This document shows, in pieces, positions 11,376 through 21,944 of a DNA stretch of 64,000 bases. Below the pieces are notes generated by a model, which saw only the letters and a program-made list of their open reading frames with translations, made no database searches and had not been told where the DNA came from. The translations under genes and the position numbers were made by a program. The DNA is from Daldinia sp. FL1419 (taxonomy: Eukaryota > Ascomycota > Sordariomycetes > Xylariales > Hypoxylaceae), in the NCBI GenBank assembly GCA_025201765.1, contig MU623470.1:1-64000 (forward strand), read 5' to 3'. Position 1 is the stretch's first letter. Each line of letters begins with the position of its first letter.

Positions 11376-12455
11376 TTTGGTAGTTGTACGGCATGAATGC
11401 CGAGGGTAAGTAAGATAGAGAAAGCTGGAGATGTTGTGGAGAGGCAAAAAGGAGTTGCAAGGCGACGGCGGGGTTCGCGAAGATAGGTAGTAATCACCTT
11501 CAGACGCGCCTCACAAAGGCTTTACAGGCTTTACAGTCGCGACGAGATTCGTATAGGATGATTAATTGAAAACTATGCGGATATTCCTTATGGTTTTAAT
11601 GACGTGCCGCGAACAGGTAAATAATAAGATTGATTAATAAGAGAAAGCTCGCCAGCATTTAAAGGCGAAAGAGATTTCTGGAAATAATTTATCCATTAAT
11701 GTTCTTGGTAACTGCGACACAACTCAATAACGCGAGGCTAAAAGTGAGGAAAGCTATGACAATAATGAATTTGCTAGCGCCCTTCGACGCAATAAGCAGA
11801 GATAATAATGGAAAGCGCTAACCTATGTAGGTAGGTTCTCCACTAAGGATAGCCGTAAGCGCACGTACCTCGTAGGCGTGTTCCAATAGGTATTGTACCT
11901 ACCTACCTACAGTACAGCACTCTAGGTACCTCTTTCAGATAGGTAGGTACGCACTGTTGGGGCCTCGAGGACTTACAACAAACTCATAACCTCGTCAACA
12001 TCTTCTTGGGTTTACTCATCCAACTACCCGTATATATCCAGCAGCTTCTCGATGCAATTTAGACTTTAATTGGTTATGAATAATACGAGGTGGCAGATAT
12101 TTTCCATTTATTAGGTACCTATAGTTATATTATAATAGGTAGGTCTTCGCTTTCTTTTATTAGTTTGCTTCATAGAGGTGGTTTTATTTCGGAGGAAGAG
12201 AAAGAAAAAAAAAATATAAAATTAAATATGAGTATAAGAATTCTTACGAACCTGGCAAACACCCATCGATCTTCACATTCTAAGCAGCAACATAGTGCGT
12301 GAAGGAGACCTGTATATAATACTATTGTCATGTCGAAACGATATAATATATCAGCTCCATTGTCGTAAGCCTTCTTAGTTGCTCGATCAAAACCTTCAAC
12401 CTAGCTAGAAAAATATACTAATCTGTCTTTAGAAGTTAATATACTCCCAAGTAAG
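11376..12455. other. Divergent intergenic region, JmjC gene / COQ2
   Basis: This is the shared promoter region of the divergent JmjC gene (-) and COQ2 (+). It contains a dense island of CCTA/TAGG repeats at about 11826-11952, for example CCTACCTACCTAC and AGGTAGGTAC. Short ORFs near 12090-12300 have no domain and contain A-rich simple sequence. Nothing else is recognised. Confidence 0.5.
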
Positions 12456-13682
12456 ATGCGCCAGCTCCTTAAGCCCAAAGGCACGCAGTGTCTACTGTCT
12501 CGTGGTCTTGTATCCCCAGACCTAAAACTGTCGAGACAATTCCACAATGTCTCTAGGGGTGTCTCGTCTCACCTTCAAAGTGTAACATCAGCCTCGACAG
12601 CTCTCAATTTCCCAAAGCCCAGGCAGATAGTCCCAGTGAATTCACAACCCACAAGTCGACGAGGAGCTCACACCATCGAATCACCATCTTCAGCAGCTAT
12701 TCCAGAACCTTATTCGCCACCTACATCAGGCATACTGTCTCATCTGCCTAAGTCATGGGTTCCCTACGCGGAGCTCATCCGGATAGATAAACCTACGGGG
12801 ACATATTATCTATTCTTTCCATGTCTATTCTCAACTCTGATGGCAGCCCCGCTCGCTGCCCCCGCGCCTAGTCCGTTATCCGTCATCGGTACTACTACAC
12901 TTTTCTTCGCCGGTGCCCTCGTCATGCGCGGTGCCGGTTGTTCCATCAACGATCTCTGGGACCGGAACTTAGACCCGCACGTAACACGCACACGCCACCG
13001 ACCTATAGCCCGCGGTGCCATCACACCTTTCAAGGCCCTAGCATATACAGGTGCTCAACTCCTGACTGGTCTGGGGATTCTCCTGCAATTCCCAACTCCC
13101 TGTCTTTTCTACGGCATTCCCAGCCTGCTGTTCGTGGCCTCGTACCCGCTCGCTAAGCGTGTGACGTATTACCCACAGTTTGTCCTGGGCCTAACCTTTT
13201 CCTGGGGCGCCATCATGGGATTTCCTGCTCTCGGGGTCGATCTGCTGTCAAATAGCGCAGCCTTGACCGCGGCTGCTCTCCTATACGCGAGCAACGTGTC
13301 CTGGACTGTGCTATACGATATGATCTACGCTCATATGGATATCGAGGATGATGCCAAGGCGGGTATCAAAAGTATTGCTCTTAAGCATGACGCTGACACC
13401 AAGAAAATCTTAACCGGTTTGGCGGCGGTGCAGATAGGCCTCCTCGGAGCCGCGGGTATGGCAGTGGGGGCGGGACCAGCCTTTTATATTGGAAGCTGCG
13501 GTGGTGCCGCTCTGACATTAGGATGGATGATAAAGAAAGTAAATCTCAAGAGTGTGAAGGACTGCTGGTGGTGGTTTGTCAATGGATGCTGGATCACTGG
13601 AGGCGCCATCAGCTTCGGTCTTGGAGTTGACTACCTGTTAAAATACGCCGAAGACGATAAAACTAAATCTTTAGAGGATTAG
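12456..13682 (+). CDS. coq2: 4-hydroxybenzoate polyprenyltransferase, mitochondrial (408 aa)
   Basis: This UbiA-family enzyme attaches the polyprenyl tail to 4-hydroxybenzoate, the first membrane-bound step of ubiquinone synthesis, in the mitochondrial inner membrane. The two Asp-rich motifs that bind Mg-prenyl diphosphate are intact: NDLWDRNLD at about residue 165, and YDMIYAHMDIEDD at about residue 287. Several hydrophobic helices lie between and after them. The first 70-80 residues are rich in Arg, Ser and Thr with few acidic residues, as in a mitochondrial presequence. It is a single exon and somewhat longer than yeast Coq2, mainly through the presequence. The start is the first ATG of the frame. 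Confidence 0.96.
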   Translation: MRQLLKPKGTQCLLSRGLVSPDLKLSRQFHNVSRGVSSHLQSVTSASTALNFPKPRQIVPVNSQPTSRRGAHTIESPSSAAIPEPYSPPTSGILSHLPKSWVPYAELIRIDKPTGTYYLFFPCLFSTLMAAPLAAPAPSPLSVIGTTTLFFAGALVMRGAGCSINDLWDRNLDPHVTRTRHRPIARGAITPFKALAYTGAQLLTGLGILLQFPTPCLFYGIPSLLFVASYPLAKRVTYYPQFVLGLTFSWGAIMGFPALGVDLLSNSAALTAAALLYASNVSWTVLYDMIYAHMDIEDDAKAGIKSIALKHDADTKKILTGLAAVQIGLLGAAGMAVGAGPAFYIGSCGGAALTLGWMIKKVNLKSVKDCWWWFVNGCWITGGAISFGLGVDYLLKYAEDDKTKSLED

Positions 13683-14011
13683 AGTTCGATCACGATGTAC
13701 AATTATTTGTATATAACGAAATGCCGGGTCTACGATAGAGGTCATCGGGTAATAAAAGGGAATGCATTCTACTCCAGATCAATTAACTCCGCATTGGAGG
13801 ATCACGATACGAAACTGGAAAACAAAATTACAGGTATTGCTTTGGCGACGCAGAATCTCTATTCGTGGATCTCGTCTACCTGTGGATGAGTATCAAGGCC
13901 CGAACCTATGATGCCGTGATGAAACAAAGCAAGCCGTATCGACTCCGCATGCCCAATGAACCTTCTCTCGTTGCACATTTTCCTTAATTTCTTTCGTCCC
14001 CGACCGAGCAT
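13683..14011. other. Convergent spacer, COQ2 / RPS23
   Basis: COQ2 (+) and RPS23 (-) end toward each other here, so this stretch should hold both 3' UTRs. No further feature is seen. Confidence 0.5.
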
Positions 14012-14602
14012 CTATGATCTCGGCTTCTCCTTCTTCTCCTTCCATAGAGCTAGCAGACCGACACCGGAAACCTTGACGACCTTGAATCGCACACCGGGAA
14101 TATCACCCTTGGCCTTGCCCTTACGACCGAAACCAGCGAGTAGGACTTCGTCGTTCTCGTCCACGAAGTTTAAGCAACCGTCGTTGGGGACTAAAAATCA
14201 AGCCATGTTAGTCGATTCGTGCTCAAAATTCACAGGGCCGCAGCTCCTAGATATTGCTTCTCGCACAGCTCAGCCCTGAAGCTAGCCATAATCGTCGAGT
14301 CGCAAAACAGGTATATAGGATGTAAAAGTAGGGGCATTCGTACCGAAAGCAGTAACCTTCTTTCCGTTCTTGATAAGTTGAACACGGACACACTTTCGGA
14401 TAGCAGAGTTGGGCTGCTTGGCTTCGACACCGACCTTCTCGAGGACGATACCCTTGGCGTGAGAGGAACCACCGAACGGCGAGGACTTGAAAGCGGTACC
14501 GAGAGCGCGCTTCTTGTATCCGAGGTCGGCCCACTTCTGCTCCTTTCGGTGCAGACGCAGTTTGCGGGCTGCGTTAAGTCCACGAGGCTTTCCTTTACCC
14601 AT
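14012..14602 (-). CDS. rps23: 40S ribosomal protein S23 (uS12), 145 aa
   Basis: Exons 14602-14344 and 14190-14012, with a 153 bp intron (donor GGTACG, acceptor TTTTAG). The join rebuilds the decoding-centre protein, with VTAF running into VPNDGCLNF across the junction. uS12 helps monitor codon-anticodon pairing in the small subunit. The universally conserved [10 protein letters not shown] loop is present; its proline is the residue hydroxylated by Tpa1/Ofd1-type enzymes in other eukaryotes. The length of 145 residues equals the yeast protein. Start [10 protein letters not shown] and end KEKKEKPRS are both typical. Confidence 0.98.
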
Positions 14603-15361
14603 GATTGCTGTAGTAGAGGAATCGCACGGTCAGCAACTTGAAGATTCGAACGTGTAGAAAATTATTTCTCGTCGTCGAATGGAAAAGGGCGAAGATGAAG
14701 GATCGGCAGCAACGTATCAACAAAAGTCAAATACTAATTGCAGATCGATCGTGAATGAGGAATTGACTTACCGATTTGTATGTGGTATCGCTAGAAAAAT
14801 GGGTGTTGAAGTCTTGCTTGGATGGGATGGGATAGAGATTGGCTTAGTGGTTCGTGGATGTGATGTTTCTTCGGTTAATTTTTTTCCACAGACCGGACTC
14901 AGGAAATAATTGCTAAGGGTTTCTTCGCCCTAGTTTTATTTTTCCCCAGTCTGTGGCGGGATGCTAGAAGTGGGACTCCAAAACTCGTCCGCCTTATGTA
15001 AGATTAGATACCTCCGTATCTATGTACCTTTTTCCCTTTTAAAGTGGCTGAGCAGCTGAGTTGATAATTTAACCAAGCCAACCCAGCCACATTCATAACG
15101 GAGACTTTTCCACTTAATCCACTTATTGCAAGGGCCATGACGCGTGTACGGATCCGTACGTACCTTATCCTAGGTTCTTCAATAGGCAACATCAAACTGA
15201 CCAGTCATATTCGCCAATTACAACATCTCGTTCTCCAAGCCAGACAAGCCAGACTGGCTTCTGGATTACCCTTTCTATCTTCCTACCTTTTTTTCGCAAG
15301 GCTATTTCGAAAGGGGTTTGTCTTATTCTTGATCGCATTCTCATAATGACAAAATGTAGCG
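14603..15361. other. Divergent promoter region, RPS23 / coiled-coil gene
   Basis: This region holds the RPS23 leader (with its likely intron) and the promoter of the plus-strand gene starting at 15362. ORFs here lack coding features. Confidence 0.5.
14608..14771 (-). other. Predicted 5' UTR intron of RPS23
   Basis: A strong donor GGTAAGTC at 14771 pairs with an acceptor CTACTACAG ending at 14608, five bases before the ATG; GCTGAC may be the branch. Fungal ribosomal protein genes often carry leader introns near the start codon. No RNA evidence is available here. Confidence 0.55.
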
Positions 15362-16240
15362 ATGGATAATCTCAAACTAACACCGAGCAAATCTAAAGCT
15401 CGCGACCCTCCTCGGTTATTCCTCCATCCCTCTCCGACTACTTCACATGTTTCGCTCCCAGCAATGGTTGCTGCCAGTCCGGCAGTTCCGCCTGCCGCCT
15501 CATCACTTTCAAACGCGCGGGAAAATGCTAGCGGCGCATCTATTCAACAGTCTCAGGCTACTCCCTCGATTGCGCGAACAGGTTCGCTATTGAATACGCG
15601 AAATCGCGCGCCCGTCAATCGACTCCAAACCGCAGATTCTTCGCGTACCGCCGATAGAACCGACGCCTTGTGGGCGGAGATGCAAGCGACTTTGGAAGAA
15701 GTAGAATTGTCAGCGAGTGGAGGCACCCACGTTTTCGGACCGGAGCACGACCGTAAGCTCGCCGATCTGCGTGCCGCTCAGATCAAATTAGCGCAAGCAT
15801 GGGCGAAAAGCGAGACTGAAGATTCAATCGAACCGGCCGCTACGGACGAAGTGCCAAACCTCAAAGGAGTTCTGGGTGAGATCGGTGTATCTGCTACCGG
15901 TGTAGTCCTCGGCCCTACCATATCTTCAAGCGTGGGAAAGGCGGCGATGGAAGGTACAGAAGGAGGGAAAAGTACAGTCGGTTCAGGCAGCGCACGACCC
16001 GGAAGTAGTGGAACCGTTCGCGACCGACTAGGCGCCAAGCTCGAAGAAGAAACAGAGAAGGATATTCTTCTGGCAAGAAATAGAAGAGATGCGAATGATC
16101 GCTACTTCTCCAAGATAGACCAAGGGGTTAGAGATGTTGTTGAAAAATTAGAAGAAGTGGCTATCGCCATGAAAGCTGTCGAGGAAGAAACGCGCAATAT
16201 CTGGGGTGACGGCGCGATACCGGATAATGTGAAGGTCTAA
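15362..16240 (+). CDS. Conserved fungal coiled-coil protein of unknown function (292 aa)
   Basis: Single exon. The first 90 residues are Ser/Ala/Pro-rich and look disordered. A helical region at about residues 95-155 (TDALWAEMQATLEEVELSA and on) resembles segments I associate with uncharacterised Pezizomycotina proteins. A Gly/Ser linker follows, then a second charged helix from about 220 to 280 (EEETEKDILLARNRRDANDR, then a DVVEKLEEVAIAMKAVEEE segment). There is no signal peptide, membrane segment or catalytic motif. An internal ATG at residue 35 is an alternative start. The helices suggest an oligomer or complex subunit (inference). Confidence 0.75.
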   Translation: MDNLKLTPSKSKARDPPRLFLHPSPTTSHVSLPAMVAASPAVPPAASSLSNARENASGASIQQSQATPSIARTGSLLNTRNRAPVNRLQTADSSRTADRTDALWAEMQATLEEVELSASGGTHVFGPEHDRKLADLRAAQIKLAQAWAKSETEDSIEPAATDEVPNLKGVLGEIGVSATGVVLGPTISSSVGKAAMEGTEGGKSTVGSGSARPGSSGTVRDRLGAKLEEETEKDILLARNRRDANDRYFSKIDQGVRDVVEKLEEVAIAMKAVEEETRNIWGDGAIPDNVKV

Positions 16241-16721
16241 TGAGGATATCTTAAGGTTGTGCATCTTACTTTACGAAGACTGAATGCTCTTACGCATTGG
16301 TCCGCTATGGGTATTGGGGCATAACGATACTTGACGATTGTTTCACTTATGCATATGCAATAGGCGTTGGTATGTAAAGGGACAAAGGGGATTTTATTGG
16401 CCTGAAGAGGTTGCTAACACACCTGCGGCAACTTGCTGGTTGGTGCATGGTGGTCGAAGGAATGGCTTGTACCAGTGGCCACTCGGGAGTATAAGTCGTA
16501 ATATGGTATCCTTAACATTGGTCCACCTATGGACCAAAGAATCATTGCTCATAACGCGTATCGTGCTCATAATATAACCACTCCACGCGCCTACTCCCCA
16601 GTTCCAGCTGAGTCCTTGTTTATCCAATACCCAAACTTTCTTCCTGCATTATGGATACGGATTGGACCTGGGTGTCGTCCTGGGTAGGGGTTAGGAACGC
16701 ATTTCTAACCCCTACCCTCAG
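16241..16721. other. Convergent spacer with a 13-bp hairpin
   Basis: This lies downstream of the coiled-coil gene (+) and of the candidate small-protein gene (-). A perfect inverted repeat lies at 16682-16717. Short ORFs on both strands are not supported. Confidence 0.5.
16682..16717. repeat. Perfect 13-bp inverted repeat
   Basis: GGGTAGGGGTTAG at 16682-16694 is exactly complementary to CTAACCCCTACCC at 16705-16717, with a ten-base loop. It falls just beyond the stop codon of the candidate small-protein gene on the minus strand, so it could be a 3' UTR stem-loop. Confidence 0.85.
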
Positions 16722-16875
16722 TCACGCAGAGGCGGCTGAACCCCGCGGCGTCTACCCGCTCCAGTTAGTATGTAGATCTCTATAGGGCAGAAGAACGTTC
16801 GAGACTCACCGTCATCTCCGCAGTAGCGGAGACGATGGCCACGGCGGCCATGACAGCGACAATGATGGAGAACAT
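16722..16875 (-). CDS. Candidate small hydrophobic peptide (31 aa, 2 exons)
   Basis: Exons 16875-16810 and 16751-16722, with a 58 bp intron that has donor GTGAGT, branch TACTAAC and acceptor GGGTAG. The peptide begins MFSIIVAVMAAVAIVSATAE and then ends TPRGSAASA, so it is a single hydrophobic helix with a short polar tail. Support comes from a consensus donor, a perfect branch site, a TATAAAG box 121 bp upstream and a CAATCAACCAACATCC-like leader. A longer in-frame start at 17007 lies close to the TATA box and is unlikely. The peptide could be a small membrane subunit or a signal-anchor peptide. I do not recognise a family, and such a short gene could be a chance assembly of signals. Confidence 0.45.
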
Positions 16876-16995
16876 CTTGACAGCTGACAATAAGGACGGA
16901 TGTTGGTTGATTGGATATGGTGGTGCTTGGATAAGGCGAAAGCCCCTAGATCCTCCAAAGAAAACGTTTGGTTGCTCAGAGAGGGTCCCTAGGCT

Positions 16996-17002
16996 CTTTA
17001 TA
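16996..17002 (-). promoter_or_regulatory. TATA box for the candidate small-protein gene
   Basis: TATAAAG on the minus strand, 121 bp upstream of the ATG at 16875. The leader between them is pyrimidine/CAA-rich, as in many filamentous-fungal genes. Confidence 0.5.
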
Positions 17003-19420
17003 CGCATACGCTTCTCTTCCTACGCCTACATATTCCTTACCTTAGATCGGACCCGATTCGCGCATGCAAGTGTATCTCACCACCCCTCACTTACTTTTGG
17101 AGCTACGTTTAGGGTTTAATCGTGGCTGGGGAGTAGAATCTAACATTTTCATTGGATAATAAGTTCATTTCGGACCCAACTTGGAGGGGGTTGGGTCAAA
17201 TCCCAACCTCTGAGTCTCTCACCGCCGGGTCCTGTGAACTCAAATTCGGGACACAACGATACAGCGACGGCTCCTTTAGGCATGGTAAAGCTGCAATAAG
17301 GTCAGAATTCTACCAACGAGCGAACACCACGACCGTTAGATTTTTCGCCTTGTGGGACCTGGCAGCGAGATTTAATGTCTTGGCGAACTTCATGGACAAC
17401 ACACGCATCGCTATTTCCCATTCGGCCGGTACTTGGTCCGTAGAGGCCGGCGCGCGGATCAAATTCACCAAGGAGGAAAGATAGATTAGAAGAAAGCGTT
17501 ATTATAATAGCAGGCTATGAGCGGGCACAATCTTCCCTTGAGGGCCAGGCTCCTAGGATATGAATACAGATGTGATTAAATGCCGTCCACTAACAGGCCG
17601 ATATCTTACGATAATATACCAAATACCTAACACCTAACTTAAGCGAAGTTAACATGCCACATCCCTTAAGACGACGCAATTATCAAATCAACGGAAGATT
17701 AATAAGTCGAATAGGAATAAGTAATGCCATTTCACTTAACCCTTGAGGGTAGTAATTGTGACAGTATCAAACATCGGTACGCTTCCCCGAAGCTCGTCTT
17801 CCGGCTCTTCCGGAGGGTTCTCATGTCCAAACAACCTCGATCGTTTACTTGCCCCTCCCCCCCCCCCCCCGGGAATCACCTGTCATAGATGTGACCATGC
17901 AAAATCATTACGTAGAAAATAAGATAATCAAATGTTCAATTAGTAAATGGGAGAACCCAATATATCCATCCTTACGTTATTTTATTTCCTCAGGGCTAGT
18001 TATGCGAGCTAATTCTCAAGTCGGCTTAGTGAACCCAGACCCATTTTCTACACCGGTTCGCCCGGCCGAAGTACGCTAAGCGCTCGGAGCACAGCGGCCG
18101 CGTTTTGTGCCTGCCAATTTTCATAATTCTCGGGTCTATGTTCCAAAGCCGCTCTATCCAAACGCAATCCCAACTGCCTTACCCGATACATAAAGATGTA
18201 AGCGAAAAATATGTTTTCAAGAAGAACAATGGATATACCGGGCTCTTTTTAGGCCTTTCACTAGAGAAATCTACGCTAACAGCTCGACCGTACCTATTCA
18301 TATGTACCAGTAACACGGATCCGTAGTGAAGTAGAACTACGAAAGCCAATATTAGTTGCCGGCCTGTCGCACGTAGACGCTATGGAAGCTAAGCATTTTG
18401 TAAGCTTAGCTACAAATTCTAGATCCCTTTAGGTCGCATTAACACAAGACCAATCTCGTCGGCTTATACTTAGCGGTGCAAAAAGTTGAATACCTATCCA
18501 GTTCAGATTCACGTAGGCGCTCTAGGAATGCCAAATCAAAGGCGCTGCCGCAAGCCACGCGAATATGTAGACCGAATACTCGGTATTTTAGTGAGGGCCA
18601 CCGAAATGATGCCGGTCGTTTCGGGAGCCCTTTTTGGACAATAACTTTTCTTCTACGTTACGATCATTTACTATTAACACCTAAGCTTTATCTATGTTAG
18701 ATATATGAAGAATAAAGCCATCAAACAATTAGCAATGCGAGTAGATACGCAGCAATCAGATGAAATATACCTAGATAATAGGCGCCTGCCTTATAATATA
18801 CGCAAGCCGGCAAATACAACCTGGTTGAAAGCATGCAGAAAGTATCTATCCCACATATACCGACAATACCAGTATCTAGGTTCTACACCGGGCTTCTGGG
18901 TCAACGCTGAGGAATCACGGCAGTTATTTCTACCAAGCAAGGCGCCTAAAACATAAAACGCAAACAGAAAGCTTACGCGATGATGAGATATGAGAGCACG
19001 CGTTTCTAACGACCTTCAAGGACTTCGTAGCAGTGTATATCAACCCCTGACATCGCCGCCGATCACTGAGGGAAAAGAAGCAGAAATCCTCGGTTGGAGC
19101 ATTTCGGCTCAATTAGTATGGCCTCTCCGCAACGCTAAGATGCTATAATCATTCCTGTTACGGACAGCGATACGACCCTAGATGTTGATAGCTTCCCCGC
19201 GATTTAGGTAGACGGTCGAGAACCCTCCGCAGTCTTGGCTGGGAATCGCGATCCTAACGGATGCGAGATCTGATCGCGACAGATAATAATCCTTCAAGGA
19301 AAACTACCTACCTATGTGACTTACATGTTGCACTGTCGCCTGTATCAGCCGCATCGTCCCCACGTTTCAACGTCCTCTCCTCTCTTGGCTTTCCAGATTC
19401 CTGGGAACGTCTAATATACG
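17003..19420. other. Gene-poor spacer
   Basis: No gene is supported. A frame at about 17152-17484 has balanced composition but no ATG start and no recognisable domain. A C14 run lies at 17857-17870. Several other frames of 60-80 codons have no coding features. The last few hundred bases should hold the MFS gene promoter. Confidence 0.45.
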
Positions 19421-21944
19421 ATGGCTTCAAAGGGCGCTACCCATGGTAGGGGTCACCTCGTGCATAGTCATGCGCACGAGGAGGGTGTCCCGGGAACTGT
19501 AAATCTCCAGGCTGCTGGTATGTCACTCTTGAATACCCGCCAATGTTCACAAGCTGACTTAATGATTTGCGACACCCCGTAGACGGCGACGATACGGGTT
19601 ATGGCATGGCTTTGTTCCCAGGTTAATATACCTTCTGAGTCCATTGGATCATTTACTATTTCGATTCTGTGTGGCTAACACTACTAAAGTGCCTGCTGAA
19701 GACCCAAATGACCCTTTACAGGTTTGCCGTCTACGATGTCTCAAATAAGGGCGCGATCTAATACAGCAATAGTGGTCCAACTTCAAGAAGACGATGATTC
19801 TTATTATTTGCTCTTTCTATTCCTTTCTCGCCAACGCGTCCATCATTGGGCCCTCTCCCTACATCGACCTCTGGGCCGAGGAGTTTGATATCTCACCTGC
19901 TGTGGCATCTGAACTGGTATCTTATCCTAACCTGGCTTTTGGGTTTGGTATGTAGTACCAGGCGGCAAGAAGGAAAAACAAGGTGAACTAACATAATCAA
20001 GGTTCTCTAGTTTTTGTGCCCATGTACTTGAAATATGGCCGTCGACCAGTCATGCTATTCTCCCTTATTACATTCGCCGCCGGTCTAATAGGGGCCTCGC
20101 AATGTACTTCATTCGGTGGTTTAATGGCAGCTCGTGTAATCCACGGCTTTGGTTCTTGCGGGTAAGCTCTTGCTCCAACTTATTTATACATAAAATCTAA
20201 TATCTAACAGTAAGCAAAATGAATACATTACATCGTTCCGGTGATATTAAAATTAGGAGATTTATTATTGAATAACTAATACGATACATATCGATATCGA
20301 ATAGTATGCGAAGCGTTGCCAGTACAGCTAGTCAATGATATATTCTTCTTACACGAAAGGGGCAAGCGTATTGGATACTATACAGGTAGCAAACACGGCA
20401 TAAACTCCCGAGTACCTCTCTCTAACGTCTAGTAGTCTGCCTATGCCTTGGTACCTTTGCCTCATTACCTGCTGGGTATATGCTCTCCGGCGGCCACGGT
20501 GTATGTAACGTTGAATTTTTCTTTCTTTTTTCTATCCCATCATATGTGTCGGTAGATCCGTACCGGCTGCCTGAAGTTAACACCTAAGATACCTGATTCC
20601 TTACTTCTAAGCTCACAAAATGAAACAACTACTAACTCTTAGTTTCTTTAGTGGAGGCTTTTCTTCTATGTGGAATTTGCCTTTGCCGTAGCACTGCTTA
20701 TACTAGCTTTTATCTTCGTTGAAGAGACGTCCTATAACCGCCGAGTTCTCGCCGCGCCTTCCACGCCACCAAACGAACCGGAAAAGGAGGGTGTCCATGA
20801 AGTTGAAAAAGGAGTACAACAAGCAGAGCTTATTGTTCCATCACGTAAAACTTTCCTTGAAACGTTGAGTCTGCGGGGAAGAGTTGATTCGGATGTCCCG
20901 TTCTTTACTACTATGATTCGTTCGTTCACGTACTTCCGTATGAAATCCCCTTTCTCTTTTACTCGTCCCTCCGGGGCTGGCGGCCTCTTACACCTAAACC
21001 CTTGGCTCTATTATCAAAATAGAAACTATTAACACTAGATTTCAAGTTGTCCCCCAATCGCTCTGGGTTATTACAACGTTTGGAATAAATGGTAAGCATT
21101 ATTGCCAACTTCTAACTACCTAGGCATCATATCCTATTGTTTGTCGCGAATGCTAACCTACTTGCAGTGCGTCTTATACTTACCATCTATCCCGTTAAAG
21201 GAATAGTCCTAGGAAAACTTGGTAACACCGGGGTATTAACGTGCAGTAGATTGGCCTGTCGGCACTATCCTTCTCTTACACTTTCCCAATTTTAATTACG
21301 TCGCCACCCTACAACTGGACAGTGGTAAGTCGGCCTCGTAAAAGTGCTACTCAAATCTTGATTAACCCGTCGTATAGACCAACTCGGGACTTTTTGCACT
21401 TGCTGCTGTAGTGGGTTACGGACTCGCTGTTCCCTTTACTTCGTCATCAGACAGGCTTGCAGCTTTCTTTACGAAGCGTAACAATGGAATCAGGGAGGCC
21501 GAAATGCGCCTTGGGGTCATGGTAATTCCGATGATCGTAGGTCCCGCAGGAATCGTCCTCTATGGTTTAACAGCAGAGCGAGGTTTACACTGGATATGCT
21601 TCTTCATTGGGGGGGCGATGAATTACTGGGCCGCATACTTTTACTTCTCCTTTACGCTTGCATATGCAGTCGACTCTTACTACGCTAATACGTCTGAGAT
21701 GCTCATCGCCATGAACATCGGGAAGCAAATAATCTCCTTTGGGTTCGGCCTAAAGGTACTAGATTGGGTATTGGAATCTGGATATGGTATTGTCATGTCT
21801 GGGATCTTTGCCGGTGTGCTACTGGCTAACAACCTCATCCTTATAATATTTATGGTTTGGGGGAAGAGAATTAGAATATTTCTGTCACAGACCTGGCTTG
21901 CAAGGTTTCATTTTCGGAGCATTCGGGAGGTTACCACGCATTAG
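19421..21944 (+). CDS. MFS transporter, DHA1/HOL1-like (about 540 aa, 11 exons; two junctions out of frame)
   Basis: Exons: 19421-19517, 19583-19621, 19690-19721, 19773-19947, 20002-20161, 20305-20385, 20433-20500, 20652-20937, 21047-21091, 21250-21324, 21378-21944. The product is a 12-helix drug/small-molecule proton antiporter-type carrier of the plasma membrane. The leader LFPVPAEDPNDPLQWSNFKK opens helix 1. KYGRRPVM is the loop 2-3 motif. RVIHGFGS and ALPVQLVNDIFFLHERGKR lie around helices 4-5. FVEETSY precedes the central loop, and TVTNSGLFALAAVVGYGL opens the second half. Two junctions (exon 5/6 and exon 9/10) are one base out of phase when canonical donors (both GGTAAGC) are used, although homology-like sequence resumes on each side. 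The cause could be small indels (a decaying gene), missed microexons or unusual splicing. The start is the first ATG after an in-frame stop. The substrate is unknown. Confidence 0.72.

Noticed and set aside
17152..17484. 110-codon plus-strand frame
   Set aside because: It starts without an ATG, has no domain or splice partners and lies in a gene-poor spacer. Some composition bias keeps it mildly suspicious, but support is lacking.
17857..17870. C14 homopolymer
   Set aside because: A simple sequence tract with no associated gene; it may vary by slippage or be an assembly artefact.
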